Positions 19,741 to 28,285 of a DNA stretch of 64,000 nt are shown in pieces. Position numbers and translations under genes: made by a program. Positions within the stretch are counted from its first letter, which is position 1. Each line of letters starts with the position of its first letter. The notes beneath the pieces were generated by a model that ran no database searches, was not told the origin of the DNA, and was given only the letters and a program-made list of their open reading frames with translations. Origin of the DNA: Chromobacterium aquaticum (GTDB lineage: Bacteria; Pseudomonadota; Gammaproteobacteria; Burkholderiales; Chromobacteriaceae); assembly GCF_021129195.1 (NCBI RefSeq), contig NZ_JAJOHW010000013.1, positions 40,854 to 104,853 on the forward strand. Direction: 5' to 3'.

Positions 19741-20820
19741 TTAGAACTTGTGTACGACGTTCAGACCGAAGGCCTTAACCTTGTCGGTGTTCTGGCCGTT
19801 GCTGTTCAGGAACGCGCTGTCAGCCTTGATTTCGCCGTACTGAGCGCCAACCACGGTGCGCTTGGACAGGCTGTAGTCAACACCCAGCAGGTACTGCTTG
19901 TAGCCGGTGTTGTCTTGGGTAGCGCCGTCAACTTTGTAGTCTTTGCCCTGAGCGTAGGTGAACTTGGGCATGAAGGCACCGATCTGGTAACCAGCGGTCA
20001 GCGCGTATTCTTGCGATTCGTACTTACGGCCATCGTTGATCACGACGTCGGAAGCACCCTTGTTCAGGAAGCTGTACGGGGTAACGGAGTAGTCACCCTT
20101 GTCATTGCGGTAGCCCAGCGCCACGAAGATATTGTTGGCGTTGTAGCCAGCTTCGATGCGGTGCTTGTTGTTGGCCTTGCTGCCAGCGTCAACTGCAACG
20201 GCAATCGGGCTTTCGTGGATGAACTGGTACTTGCCGAAGAAGCCGCTGTTCTCGTAGGACAGGCCCAGGTTGTACATTTCACGGTCGGCGCCGTTGGTGT
20301 TGCCAACAGCTTGCTTGTTCTCTTTGGTGCCGTACAGGAAGGCAGCCTTGAAGCCAGAGAATTCCGGGGTGTCGAAACGCACGGCGTTCTTAACATAGCC
20401 GTCGTCGCGGGTGAAGGCGTTCAGTTGCAGCGCGTTGCTGCTGCTTTCCCACGGGTTAACCTGAGCCATGTCGGACTCGCCGTAGGTGGACAGGTGGCCC
20501 AGACGGAAAGTACCGAAGTTGGAGGACAGACCAACGAAGGATTCGCGGCTGGCGAAAGTGCCGCTGCTGTCGCCGGTGCGGCTTTGGCCGTCGATGCCGA
20601 AGCCGGTTTCAACTTGCCAGATGGCCTTCAGACCGTTGCCCAGGTCTTCATTGCCTTTGAAACCCAGGCGCGAGCCCAGATCATCGATATTGGTTTGCTT
20701 GGTAGCGTTGTTGCTGTCGACGTATTCAACGCCGCCTTTGATGGTGCCGAATACGGTTACATCGGCGAAAGCGGCTGCCGGCAGGGTGGCAACCATCAGG
20801 GCGATCAGACTTTTTTTCAT
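19741..20820 (-). CDS. Gram-negative trimeric porin (Neisseria/Burkholderia type)
   Basis: General outer-membrane diffusion porin. Signal peptide MKKSLIALMVATLPAAAFA, then DVTVFGTIKGGVEYVDSNN, the LGSRLGFKGNEDLGNGLKAIWQVETGF signature, the RESFVGLSSNFGTFRLGH loop and a terminal ...GLNVVHKF strand ending in phenylalanine, needed for BAM insertion. Sixteen-strand family of about 340-390 residues; this is 359. Codon choice is noticeably more uniform than in neighbours, as in highly expressed genes. AAGGA precedes the ATG. The 490-base upstream region holds a TyrR-type palindrome and a possible small RNA, and the operon beyond encodes an OmpR/EnvZ-type pair, a plausible regulator. Confidence 0.95.
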   Translation of the reverse strand: MKKSLIALMVATLPAAAFADVTVFGTIKGGVEYVDSNNATKQTNIDDLGSRLGFKGNEDLGNGLKAIWQVETGFGIDGQSRTGDSSGTFASRESFVGLSSNFGTFRLGHLSTYGESDMAQVNPWESSSNALQLNAFTRDDGYVKNAVRFDTPEFSGFKAAFLYGTKENKQAVGNTNGADREMYNLGLSYENSGFFGKYQFIHESPIAVAVDAGSKANNKHRIEAGYNANNIFVALGYRNDKGDYSVTPYSFLNKGASDVVINDGRKYESQEYALTAGYQIGAFMPKFTYAQGKDYKVDGATQDNTGYKQYLLGVDYSLSKRTVVGAQYGEIKADSAFLNSNGQNTDKVKAFGLNVVHKF

Positions 20821-21021
20821 GATTTGGCTATCCTTCTGTTTACTTAGGAAGTGAGCGAATACTAGTTCCTGTGTTTCACATTTGCAACTAGGCTTGCTAA
20901 CTTGTGGTCATTAAACAACAGGTCGTGTCAAAAAAACAACAGATAACATCAGGCAATCAGACTGTAACGCAGCAGGAAAGTTGCAGCTCACAATTGTTAA
21001 AATCCATTAACTGCAAGCATT

Positions 21022-21116
21022 TGAGCAAAAAAAAGCCCGCTCGCGGCGGGCAAAGATTGGATAGACTTGACTCGAATTCAGAGAATCGAAAAAGAATCTG
21101 GAATCAGTGAATTCTG
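21022..21116 (-). ncRNA. Candidate small RNA upstream of the porin
   Basis: A minus-strand transcription unit is suggested: promoter at 21123-21151, expected start near 21116, and an intrinsic terminator at 21027-21051, giving about 90-95 nt. Inside, GAATTCA and TGAATTC can pair around an A/U-rich loop. No start codon with a ribosome site is evident. Alternatively this is the leader of a longer porin mRNA and the hairpin is an attenuator. No database comparison was possible. Confidence 0.35.
21027..21051 (-). terminator. Strong intrinsic terminator, minus strand
   Basis: Stem GCCCGC-CGCGA-GCGGGC followed by eight T on the minus strand. It is 220 bases beyond the kinase-operon terminator, so it probably ends a separate transcript. 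Confidence 0.75.
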
Positions 21117-21122
21117 AACACG

Positions 21123-21151
21123 ATTGTAATCGATCACTTTGTAAATGTCCA
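21123..21151 (-). promoter_or_regulatory. Sigma-70 promoter of the candidate small RNA
   Basis: -35 TGGACA (21146-21151, one mismatch to TTGACA), 17-base spacer, -10 TACAAT (21123-21128, one mismatch to TATAAT). The -35 is the centre of the palindrome at 21140-21157. Confidence 0.55.
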
Positions 21152-21157
21152 TTTACA
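21140..21157. promoter_or_regulatory. Perfect TyrR/PhhR-type operator
   Basis: TGTAAA-TGTCCA-TTTACA matches the TGTAAA-N6-TTTACA consensus without mismatch; the symmetry extends one base further each side and more. Related TTGTAAAT/TTGTAAT half-sites lie at 21124 and 21169. Its overlap with a -35 element suggests repression. Which regulator binds here is inferred from the consensus only. Confidence 0.5.
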
Positions 21158-21270
21158 ATAGCCTTATATTGTAAATAGAGTGTGAATACATCCCAATATT
21201 TAAGAATATCTGCGGTCATAACCCCGGCGGCACACAATACGGCAACATCGCCACGCCCAAAGCCGGGCAC

Positions 21271-21292
21271 AAAAAAAGCCGCTACCGCGGCT
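21271..21292 (-). terminator. Terminator of the two-component operon
   Basis: AGCCGC-GGTA-GCGGCT followed by seven T on the minus strand, 20 bases beyond the kinase stop codon. Confidence 0.85.
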
Positions 21293-21312
21293 GTTTCGAC
21301 ACACAACCCTCT

Positions 21313-22761
21313 TCAACACCGCAAAGGCAAACTCAGCAGCACACACAAGCCTCCTTGCGGACGATTGCTCAACACCAAGTTCCCGCCATGATCGCGCGCG
21401 ATGGCGCGGGCAATCGCCAAGCCCAGCCCGCTGCCGCCGGTATGACGCGCGCGCGACCCTTCCAGCCGCACATAAGGCTCCATCACCCGTTCCAGATCGG
21501 CCTCGGCAATGCCCGGTCCATTGTCCTGGATCTTCACCTCGACGCATTCCGCCCGCTGCCGCAGGCTGACCTCGATCGCATCGCCGCCATAACGGCGCGC
21601 ATTCTCCAGCAGATTGCCCAGACAGCGGCGCAGCGCGCTGACCTTGCCCATCACCGGCGGCGCCGGCTCGCTGTGTAGCTGAATATTGGAGCCCAGGGCC
21701 TCCATGTCTTCCACCACGCTCTCCAGCAAGGCGTTGAGATTGAGCTTCACCACGCCCTCGCTGCCACAGCCGCCGCGCAGATAGGTCAACGAGTCATTGA
21801 TCAGCTGGTCCATTTCCAACAAGTCGCGCTCGATCGCCTGTTTCTCCGCGGACTCTTCCAAGCCTTCCAGACGCAGGCGAATGCGGGTGATCGGCAAGCG
21901 CAGATCATGCGACACTCCCGCCAGCATCTGACTGCGGGTTTTCAGCAGACGCTGCAACTCGGTCTGCATGCGATTGAAGGTCCTGGCCGCCTCCGCCACT
22001 TCCTCGGAGCCGGTCTCCGGCAATGGTTTCTGGTTTAGATTGCTGGCCAAGCCTCGAGCCGCGCGCGAGAACAGGTCCAGCGGCCGGATCAATTGCCGTA
22101 CCGCCCACGCCCCCAGCAACGCGGCGGTCAAGGCCACCAGCAGCATCCAGGCCAGGATGCGGGCCGGCTGATCCGCCAGGGAGATCGGCCGCGAAGCGTT
22201 GAAGGTCAAGATCGTGCCGTCGCTCAACCTGGCTTGCACCGTGGCCAGATGCGTCTTGAATTCAGCCAGCGGCCCCAGCGCGCTCAATTCTTCGCTGACG
22301 ATGGAGCCGGCGGCGCCGGCCTCGCGCGTGGGCGAGAAACTTTGCAGGCCGGCCCCGGCATGGTCCATCCAGGTGGCCCGCCCGCCTGCCGACGAGTCTT
22401 GCTGCTTGGACAGCACTTGCAGCGGATAGGGCTTGATCAGGTCGCGCCTGATCAATTGCTGAAACGAACGCCCATGCAGGCTCAGAGGCTGGTCCTGCGA
22501 TTCCCAGAACCGGTCCATGCGCACCAGCAGCGTCGGCTGATTCAACGTGGAAATCACTTGTTCGCGATAATTGCTGGGACACTCGTCCAATAGATTGACG
22601 ATGTCGGCGATATGCTGAGCGGTGTATTGCACCCGCAAGGAATTGCTGAGCCGGTCGCGGTCGCTGAGGATGAAGTAGATGCCCAAGGCGTTGGCCAACA
22701 GCAACCCGCCAACCAGGGTCAGCAGGATCTGGCCGTAAAGCGTGCGCGGCAACCACTTCAT
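21313..22761 (-). CDS. EnvZ-like membrane sensor histidine kinase
   Basis: Autophosphorylating sensor for the response regulator encoded just upstream. Two membrane helices (about 10-31 and 205-225) flank a 170-residue periplasmic domain; then HAMP (about 225-280), HisKA with the phospho-acceptor in VSHDLRLPITRIRLRLE, and HATPase_c with the N box LGNLLENARRYG, G1 DNGPGIA and G2 GGSGLGLAIA. 482 residues. Its ATG overlaps the regulator stop codon (ATGA). The signal is unknown. Lying upstream of a porin on the same strand, it could be an OmpR/EnvZ or RstBA equivalent, but gene identity is not certain. Confidence 0.92.
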   Translation of the reverse strand: MKWLPRTLYGQILLTLVGGLLLANALGIYFILSDRDRLSNSLRVQYTAQHIADIVNLLDECPSNYREQVISTLNQPTLLVRMDRFWESQDQPLSLHGRSFQQLIRRDLIKPYPLQVLSKQQDSSAGGRATWMDHAGAGLQSFSPTREAGAAGSIVSEELSALGPLAEFKTHLATVQARLSDGTILTFNASRPISLADQPARILAWMLLVALTAALLGAWAVRQLIRPLDLFSRAARGLASNLNQKPLPETGSEEVAEAARTFNRMQTELQRLLKTRSQMLAGVSHDLRLPITRIRLRLEGLEESAEKQAIERDLLEMDQLINDSLTYLRGGCGSEGVVKLNLNALLESVVEDMEALGSNIQLHSEPAPPVMGKVSALRRCLGNLLENARRYGGDAIEVSLRQRAECVEVKIQDNGPGIAEADLERVMEPYVRLEGSRARHTGGSGLGLAIARAIARDHGGNLVLSNRPQGGLCVLLSLPLRC

Positions 22762-23477
22762 CGCAAGGCTTCCACCTCGCAGGCCAGCATATAGCCGCCG
22801 CTGCGTATGGTCTTCAACAAGGCCGGCTCGCGCGCGTCCTCGCCCAGGCGGCGGCGCACCCGGCCTATCATCACATCCACGGTGCGGTCGAAGGGCCCGG
22901 CCTCCTTGCCATTCATCGCTTCCATCAACTGATCGCGCGACATCACCGCGTTGGCGTGCTCCGCCAGGGCCTGCAGCAGCTTGAACTCGCCGCCGGACAG
23001 CGGCGTGACCACGCCGGCCTCGTCCAGCAGGTGCTGGGCGCCCAGATCCAGCGTCCAGCCGGCGAAACGCAGCCGGCGCACGCTGGCGGCATTCGCCGGC
23101 TGATCCGATACCCGCCGCAGAATGCTCTTGATCCTGGCCAACAACTCGCGCGGGCTGAACGGCTTGGTCAGATAATCGTCGGCCCCCATTTCCAGACCGA
23201 TGATGCGATCCAGCTCATCGCCACGCGCGGTCAGCATCAGTATGGGCATGCAAGAGCGCTCGCGCAGATTGCGGCACAGAGTCAGGCCATCCTCGCCCGG
23301 CAGCATCAGGTCCAGGATCAACATATTGTAGTTTTGCGCGGCGATCGCCTGTTGCATCGCCTGGCCGTCACCGACGGCATCCACGGCGAAACCTTGCTTG
23401 CCCAGATATTCGCACAGCAGTTCGCGCAAGTCCGGATCGTCATCCACCACCAGCAGTCTTGGTAAATCGACAGTCAT
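22758..23477 (-). CDS. OmpR-family response regulator
   Basis: DNA-binding partner of the adjacent kinase. Receiver domain (1-120) with the acidic pocket VVDDDPD, phospho-acceptor aspartate in MLILDLMLPGEDG, the switch threonine in LTARG and the lysine in YLTKPF. C-terminal winged helix (about 135-235) with LSGGEFKLLQALAEHANAVMSRDQL and VDVMIGRVRRRLGEDAREPALLKTIRSGGYMLA. 239 residues. First gene of a two-gene operon, overlapping the kinase by four bases. Confidence 0.95.
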   Translation of the reverse strand: MTVDLPRLLVVDDDPDLRELLCEYLGKQGFAVDAVGDGQAMQQAIAAQNYNMLILDLMLPGEDGLTLCRNLRERSCMPILMLTARGDELDRIIGLEMGADDYLTKPFSPRELLARIKSILRRVSDQPANAASVRRLRFAGWTLDLGAQHLLDEAGVVTPLSGGEFKLLQALAEHANAVMSRDQLMEAMNGKEAGPFDRTVDVMIGRVRRRLGEDAREPALLKTIRSGGYMLACEVEALR

Positions 23478-23580
23478 AACAGCTCATCTCCATTGCGGCT
23501 TTATTATTAGGATACCGCGCCCACCCGCGGGAGCCATGGAGAAATCGTGGCGAAATAGCCTGGGTTTACACCGGGTTTAC

Positions 23581-23612
23581 AAAAAACGGCCCGACGCAAG
23601 CGCGCCGGGCCG
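23581..23612 (-). terminator. Terminator of alx
   Basis: On the minus strand GGCCCG ... CGGGCC (12-base GC-rich loop) followed by GTTTTTT, 24 bases beyond the alx stop. Confidence 0.75.
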
Positions 23613-23635
23613 GCAAAAGGCGGCTAGACCGTCTT

Positions 23636-24622
23636 TCAATCGTTGGGGTTCTGATCCCGCGTCTTGTGCAGCGAGTACAGCACGCCGGCCAGCAACAGGC
23701 CCAACGTCGCCGCCAGGGACCAGGCGGTGGGAATCTTGAAGCTCACCCAACCCACATCGTTGAAGAACACCAGCCCCACCTTGATGCCGATCAGCACCAG
23801 CACCAGCGACAAGGCGTACTTGAGGTAATGGAAGCGATGCACCATCGCCGCCAGCGCGAAGTACAGCGCGCGCAGGCCCAGAATCGCGAAGATATTGGAG
23901 GTGTACACCAGGAACGGGTCCTGAGTGATGGCAAAAATGGCCGGAATGCTGTCCACCGCGAACACCAGGTCGGCGCTCTCCACCATGATCAGCGCCAGCA
24001 ACAGTGGCGTCGCCCACCATCCACGCGCCAGGCCGTGCGCCTCGCCGCGCACCAGGAACTGCTTGCCGTGCAGGTCCGGGGTCAGCCGCAGATGGCCACG
24101 CAGCCATTGATACATGCGGTTTTCCTGGATAGGCGCGTGTTCGTCATCGGAAAACAGCATCTTGACCCCGGTAACGATGAGGAACAGGCCGAACAGCACC
24201 AGCACCCACTGGAACTCCGCCACCAGCGCCGCGCCCAGGCCTATCATCAGCGCCCGCATCACGATGACGCCGAGAATCCCCCAAAACAGCACGCGGTGCT
24301 GGTATAGCCGCGGCACCGCCAGGCTGGAGAAGATCAGGGACATCACGAAGACATTGTCCATGGACAGCGACTTCTCCACCACGTAGCCGGTCAGATACTG
24401 CATGCCGGCATCCGCGCCCTGATACCACCAGATCCAGCCGCCGAAGGCCAGGCCGACGCCGATGTAGAAAGCCGACAGCATCAGGCTTTCCTTGACCCCG
24501 ATCTCTTTTTCTTCCTTGTGCAAAACGCCCAGGTCAAAAGCCAGCAGCGCCAGCACAATGGCCATGAACATCAGCCACACCCACAAAGGATAGCCGGCAA
24601 AACCGGCGCTCAACCATTCCAT
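23636..24622 (-). CDS. alx: TerC/Alx family integral membrane protein
   Basis: Polytopic inner-membrane protein related to E. coli Alx, linked to manganese export and alkaline response. About nine hydrophobic segments. Family signatures: LAFDLGVLHK, KSLSMDNVFVMSLIF with conserved acidic residues in the membrane, GVKMLFSDDE, and the second repeat ESADLVFAVDSIPAIFAITQDPFLVYTSNIFAILGLRALYF. Start taken at 24622 (MEWLSAGF), because AAAGGA sits six bases upstream; the in-frame TTG at 24640 would place this ribosome site inside the gene. 328 residues. No obvious yybP-ykoY manganese riboswitch in the short upstream gap. Confidence 0.92.
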   Translation of the reverse strand: MEWLSAGFAGYPLWVWLMFMAIVLALLAFDLGVLHKEEKEIGVKESLMLSAFYIGVGLAFGGWIWWYQGADAGMQYLTGYVVEKSLSMDNVFVMSLIFSSLAVPRLYQHRVLFWGILGVIVMRALMIGLGAALVAEFQWVLVLFGLFLIVTGVKMLFSDDEHAPIQENRMYQWLRGHLRLTPDLHGKQFLVRGEAHGLARGWWATPLLLALIMVESADLVFAVDSIPAIFAITQDPFLVYTSNIFAILGLRALYFALAAMVHRFHYLKYALSLVLVLIGIKVGLVFFNDVGWVSFKIPTAWSLAATLGLLLAGVLYSLHKTRDQNPND

Positions 24623-24645
24623 ACGCATTCCTTTTGGCAACAGAA

Positions 24646-24678
24646 AGGCCCCGGGCCGAGCAAACCGCCCCGGGGCCT
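24646..24678 (-). terminator. Terminator-like hairpin after htpX
   Basis: Ten-base stem AGGCCCCGGG / CCCGGGGCCT; the T-run on the minus strand is weak (TTTCTGTT). Confidence 0.6.
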
Positions 24679-24723
24679 GAATTCAAACCATCCGCCGCCG
24701 CTATCGCGACGGCGAATCAAGAC

Positions 24724-25605
24724 TTAACGACCGTGTTCCAGCGCGCCGATGCGCTCCTCGATGCTGGGGTGGCTGGAGAACAGCGCCATCAGACCACCGC
24801 GCCCGCCGGAGATGCCGGAAGCCGCCATATTCTGCGGCAGGTCGCCGGCGGCGACGCCGCCGAGGCGGCGCAAGGCGTTGACCATGGGGCGCGCGCCGCC
24901 CAGCAGGGTCGCCGCGCCAGCGTCGGCGCGGAATTCGCGCTGACGCGAGAAGTACATCACGATGGCCGAGGCCAGGATGCCGAACACGATCTCACAGACG
25001 ATGACGGTGACCATATAGCCTATGCCCGGGCCGCTGGACTGTTCGTCATTGCGGCGCAGAAAACTGTCCACCAGATAACCGACCACGCGCGCCAGGAAGA
25101 ACACGAAGGTGTTGACCACGCCCTGAATCAGCGTCAGCGTCACCATATCGCCGTTCTGGATATGGGCGACTTCGTGCGCCAGCACCGCTTCCACTTCTTC
25201 TTCCGTCATCGAGGCCAGCAGGCCGGTGGACACCGCCACCAGCGAATTGGACTTGCTCGGGCCGGTGGCGAAGGCGTTCGGCTCACCCTCGTACACCGCC
25301 ACCTCCGGCATCGGCAGATTGGCGCGGCTGGCCAGCTTCTGCACGGTATGCACCAACCAGCGCTCGGTTTCATTGCTCGGAGTTTCGATCACCCGCGCGC
25401 CGGTGCTCCACTTGGCCATGGTCTTGGACAACATCAGCGAGATGAAGGCGCCGCCGAAGCCCATCACTGCGGCGAAGCCCAGCAGCGTGCCCAGGTTCAG
25501 GCCATTGCCGGTCATGAAGCGGTTCAGCCCCAACAAGCTGGCCACAATGCTCAGCACCACCATCACGGCGATGTTGGTGGCGATTAATAGGATGACTCGT
25601 TTCAT
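24724..25605 (-). CDS. htpX: Membrane zinc protease HtpX
   Basis: M48 metalloprotease that degrades damaged inner-membrane proteins together with FtsH. Two N-terminal helices (about 4-24 and 35-56), the zinc motif HEVAH near residue 140 ([14 protein letters not shown]), two further membrane segments and a third zinc ligand in the [10 protein letters not shown] segment. 293 residues, normal. Single gene with its own terminator, upstream of alx on the same strand and divergent from nhaR. Confidence 0.96.
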   Translation of the reverse strand: MKRVILLIATNIAVMVVLSIVASLLGLNRFMTGNGLNLGTLLGFAAVMGFGGAFISLMLSKTMAKWSTGARVIETPSNETERWLVHTVQKLASRANLPMPEVAVYEGEPNAFATGPSKSNSLVAVSTGLLASMTEEEVEAVLAHEVAHIQNGDMVTLTLIQGVVNTFVFFLARVVGYLVDSFLRRNDEQSSGPGIGYMVTVIVCEIVFGILASAIVMYFSRQREFRADAGAATLLGGARPMVNALRRLGGVAAGDLPQNMAASGISGGRGGLMALFSSHPSIEERIGALEHGR

Positions 25606-25730
25606 GGTGTTGGCCCTTGTTTAATTCGACGACATTCCGCGGAACGCCCGACACAGTGCATTCTAGACGCTGCGTTCCACAGAAAAAATCAAATATAATC
25701 AGAAAATACATCAAGTTTTTTCGAACAATC

Positions 25731-26624
25731 ATGTCCGAACAGATCAACTTCAAGCATCTGCATTATTTTTGGGCGGTCGCCCATGCCGGCGGCGTCACCC
25801 GGGCTGCTGAACAGCTGGGGGTCAGCACCCAGACCGTCAGCGGCCAGATTTCACGGCTGGAGCAGAGCCTGGAGCGAACCTTGTTCCGACAACAAGGACG
25901 CCAGCTGGTTCTGACCGAAGCCGGCCACGTGGCGCTGCGCTACGCCGACCAGATTTTCATGCTGGGGGAGGAACTACAGGAAACGCTGGAAGACGCCCAA
26001 CTGGATAAAACCATCCGCCTGGCGGCCGGAATCTCGGACGTACTGCCCAAAACCATCGCGCTACAACTACTGGAACCGGCGCTGCGGCTGGATGCCAAGG
26101 TCAGACTGCAATGCGGCGAAGGCGATTTCGACGAACTGCTGGCCGATCTGACCCGTCACCGGCTGGATGTGGTGCTGGCCGATCGGCCGCTGCCCGCCGG
26201 CGGCACCCAGGCGTTTCAGTCCTGGCTGCTGATGCGCAGCCCGGTGATGATAGCTGGCGCGGCCGCGCTGTGGCAGCGCTACGCCGCCGGCTTTCCCGAC
26301 AGCCTCAATCAGGCGCCCATATTGCTGCCCAGCCGCCATCATGTGCTACGCAGCCAGTTGGACCAATGGTTCGAAGAACGCCGCATCAAGCCGGACATCG
26401 TCGCCGAGTTCGACGACGGTGCCTTGCTCGACGCCTTCGGCCGCCAGGGCTTCGGCCTGTTCCCCTCCACCGCCCATACCGGCGGCGACGCGCACATGCC
26501 GCAGGCGCTGGGCGAGATCGACGGCGTCTGGGAACATTATTACGCCATTGCCAACCGCCGTCGGCTGCAGCATCCAGGCGTGCAGGCCATGCTGCAGGCC
26601 GCCATCGAGGCAGCCCCGCTCTGA
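25731..26624 (+). CDS. nhaR: NhaR-like LysR-family transcriptional activator
   Basis: LysR-type regulator; in E. coli NhaR activates the nhaA sodium/proton antiporter. The N-terminal helix-turn-helix is NFKHLHYFWAVAHAGGVTRAAEQLGVSTQTVSGQISRLEQSL, with the HYFW and STQTVSGQI features typical of NhaR, followed by a periplasmic-binding-like effector domain. Start at 25731; upstream in-frame sequence is AT-rich and noncoding. 297 residues (E. coli 301). No antiporter gene is nearby. The TGA stop merges with the left end of repeat copy C. Confidence 0.88.
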   Translation: MSEQINFKHLHYFWAVAHAGGVTRAAEQLGVSTQTVSGQISRLEQSLERTLFRQQGRQLVLTEAGHVALRYADQIFMLGEELQETLEDAQLDKTIRLAAGISDVLPKTIALQLLEPALRLDAKVRLQCGEGDFDELLADLTRHRLDVVLADRPLPAGGTQAFQSWLLMRSPVMIAGAAALWQRYAAGFPDSLNQAPILLPSRHHVLRSQLDQWFEERRIKPDIVAEFDDGALLDAFGRQGFGLFPSTAHTGGDAHMPQALGEIDGVWEHYYAIANRRRLQHPGVQAMLQAAIEAAPL

Positions 26625-26755
26625 GCCGTTCAAACGAGACAAGACCTTATGGCTGAGAAAGCGGCATGTACGAATGCTACATAAGCATTTCGAAGCCGCT
26701 TTCAACGCCCTTGCCTAAAATTCCGCCGATACGCAGCAGACATTGAACAGGCTCT
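26623..26755 (-). repeat. Dispersed inverted-end intergenic repeat, copy C
   Basis: 133 bp, same orientation as copy A. Left end GAGCCGTTCAAA, right end TTGAACAGGCTCT. Contains GAGAAAGCGGCATG and GCATTTCGAAG. It can fold into a long hairpin: GAAAGCGGC pairs with GCCGCTTTC, and inside CGAATGCT pairs with AGCATTTCG. Its left end overlaps the nhaR stop codon. Confidence 0.72.
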
Positions 26756-26761
26756 AAAAGC

Positions 26762-26788
26762 AAAAACCCCGGACAAGTCCGGGGTTTG
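26762..26788 (-). terminator. Terminator of the liv operon
   Basis: Eleven-base stem AAACCCCGGAC / GTCCGGGGTTT with AA loop; T5 on the minus strand. Confidence 0.9.
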
Positions 26789-26804
26789 ACGACGCGGCGC
26801 TGGA

Positions 26805-27515
26805 TTACTCGCCCAGATAAGCGTTGCGCACCCGTTCGTCGTTCAGCAGATCCTTGGCCGGGCCGCTCATGGTGATGCGACCGCTTTCCATCACATAGCC
26901 ACGTTGCGACACTTCCAGCGCCAGCTTGGCGTTCTGCTCCACCAGCAGCATGGTGACGCCCTCCTTGGCCACCATCTGGATGATCTCGAAGATCTTTTCC
27001 ACGATGATGGGCGCCAGGCCCATGGACGGTTCATCCAGCAACAACAGCTTGGGCTTGGACAGCATCGCGCGGCCCATCGCCACCATCTGCTGCTCGCCGC
27101 CGGACAGGGTGCCGGCCAATTGCTTCTGTCGCTCCTTCAAGCGCGGAAACAGCTCGTACACCCGCTCGGCTTCGCTCAGGATCGCGGCCTTGTCGTCGCG
27201 ATAATAAGCACCCATCAGCAGATTCTCCTCCACCGTCAGCTTGGCGAAGATGCCACGGCCTTCCGGCACCATGGCCAAGCCATGACGCACGAAGTTGTGC
27301 GGCGCAATACTGGCGATATCCTTGCCATCGTACTGGATGCTGCCGCCGGATTTCTTCACCATGCCCACCAGGGTTTTCAGCGTGGTGGTCTTGCCGGCGC
27401 CGTTGGCGCCGATCAGGGTCACCAGCTCGCCCTGTTCGATGTGAAAATCGATGCCCTTGACCGCCTGAATGCCACCATAGGCCACTTGCAGGTTTTTGAC
27501 TTCCAAAATGCTCAT
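26805..27515 (-). CDS. livF: Branched-chain amino acid ABC transporter ATP-binding protein LivF
   Basis: One of two ATPases powering uptake of leucine, isoleucine and valine or similar substrates. Walker A GANGAGKTT, Q-loop, signature LSGGEQQMVAMGRAM, Walker B LLLLDEPSMGLAP and the H-loop region are intact. The ending SGPAKDLLNDERVRNAYLGE is typical of LivF. 236 residues. Last gene of livH-livM-livG-livF; the ATG overlaps the livG stop by four bases. Confidence 0.95.
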   Translation of the reverse strand: MSILEVKNLQVAYGGIQAVKGIDFHIEQGELVTLIGANGAGKTTTLKTLVGMVKKSGGSIQYDGKDIASIAPHNFVRHGLAMVPEGRGIFAKLTVEENLLMGAYYRDDKAAILSEAERVYELFPRLKERQKQLAGTLSGGEQQMVAMGRAMLSKPKLLLLDEPSMGLAPIIVEKIFEIIQMVAKEGVTMLLVEQNAKLALEVSQRGYVMESGRITMSGPAKDLLNDERVRNAYLGE

Positions 27516-28282
27516 GCGTGTGCCGCTCCCAGGTAGGCCTCAATCACTTTCGGGTTTTTGCGCACTTCTTCCGGCACGCCCTCGGCAATCTTCTTGCCGT
27601 AGTCCAGCACCGCGATGCGGTCGCACAAGCCCATCATCAGCTTGACGTCGTGCTCGATCAGCAGCACGGTCACGCCGCCGTCCCGAATCTTGGACATCAG
27701 GGCTTTCAACTCTTCGGTTTCGCGCGGATTCATGCCGGCAGCCGGCTCGTCCAGCGCCAGCAGCTTGGGCTCGGTGGCCAGCGCGCGGGCGATTTCCAGA
27801 CGGCGCTGATGACCATAGGACAGGTTGCGGGCGCGCTCATGAGCGACATCGGCGATGCCGACATATTCCAGCAACTCCCACGCCTTGTCGGTGATGGACC
27901 TCTCCTCCGCCATGGTGCGGCGGTCGCGCAGCACCGCGCCCAGCGCGCCGGCCTTGGAACGGATGTGACGCCCCACCATCACGTTTTCCAGCGCCGTCAT
28001 TTCGGCGAACAGACGAATGTTCTGGAAGGTGCGGGCGATGCCGGCGGCCACCACCACGTGCGGTTTCTGCTGGAACAGATTGTGGCCGTCGAACTCGAAC
28101 GCGCCCTCGTCCGGCACATACAGGCCGGTCAGCACATTGAACAGCGTGGTCTTGCCCGCGCCATTGGGGCCGATCAGGCCGTAAATCTCGCCCTTGTTGA
28201 TGGTCAGCGCCACATTGTTGAGCGCGTGCAGGCCGCCAAAGCGTTTATGGATGCCTTCTATCTTCAGCAAAACTTCAGCCAT
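27512..28282 (-). CDS. livG: Branched-chain amino acid ABC transporter ATP-binding protein LivG
   Basis: Second ATPase of the transporter. Walker A GPNGAGKTT, the LivG-specific GIARTFQNIRLFAEMTALENVMVGRH segment, signature LSYGHQRRLEIARAL and Walker B LLALDEPAAGMNPRET, the last being a LivG hallmark. 256 residues. Separated from livM by three bases and overlapping livF. Confidence 0.96.
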   Translation of the reverse strand: MAEVLLKIEGIHKRFGGLHALNNVALTINKGEIYGLIGPNGAGKTTLFNVLTGLYVPDEGAFEFDGHNLFQQKPHVVVAAGIARTFQNIRLFAEMTALENVMVGRHIRSKAGALGAVLRDRRTMAEERSITDKAWELLEYVGIADVAHERARNLSYGHQRRLEIARALATEPKLLALDEPAAGMNPRETEELKALMSKIRDGGVTVLLIEHDVKLMMGLCDRIAVLDYGKKIAEGVPEEVRKNPKVIEAYLGAAHA

Positions 28283-28285
28283 GGC

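Larger units (their letters stand above)
20821..21312. other. AT-rich regulatory region upstream of the porin
   Basis: 492 bases, much lower GC than the surroundings. From right to left it holds the terminator of the kinase operon, a group of TTGTAAAT half-sites including a perfect TGTAAA-N6-TTTACA palindrome, a good minus-strand promoter, a strong minus-strand terminator 70-90 bases further on, and then about 200 bases of leader/promoter DNA for the porin. No credible ORF. Confidence 0.6.

Noticed and set aside
24623..24723. Possible manganese (yybP-ykoY) riboswitch before alx
   Set aside because: The gap is only about 100 bases, mostly occupied by the htpX terminator; none of the conserved riboswitch elements is seen.
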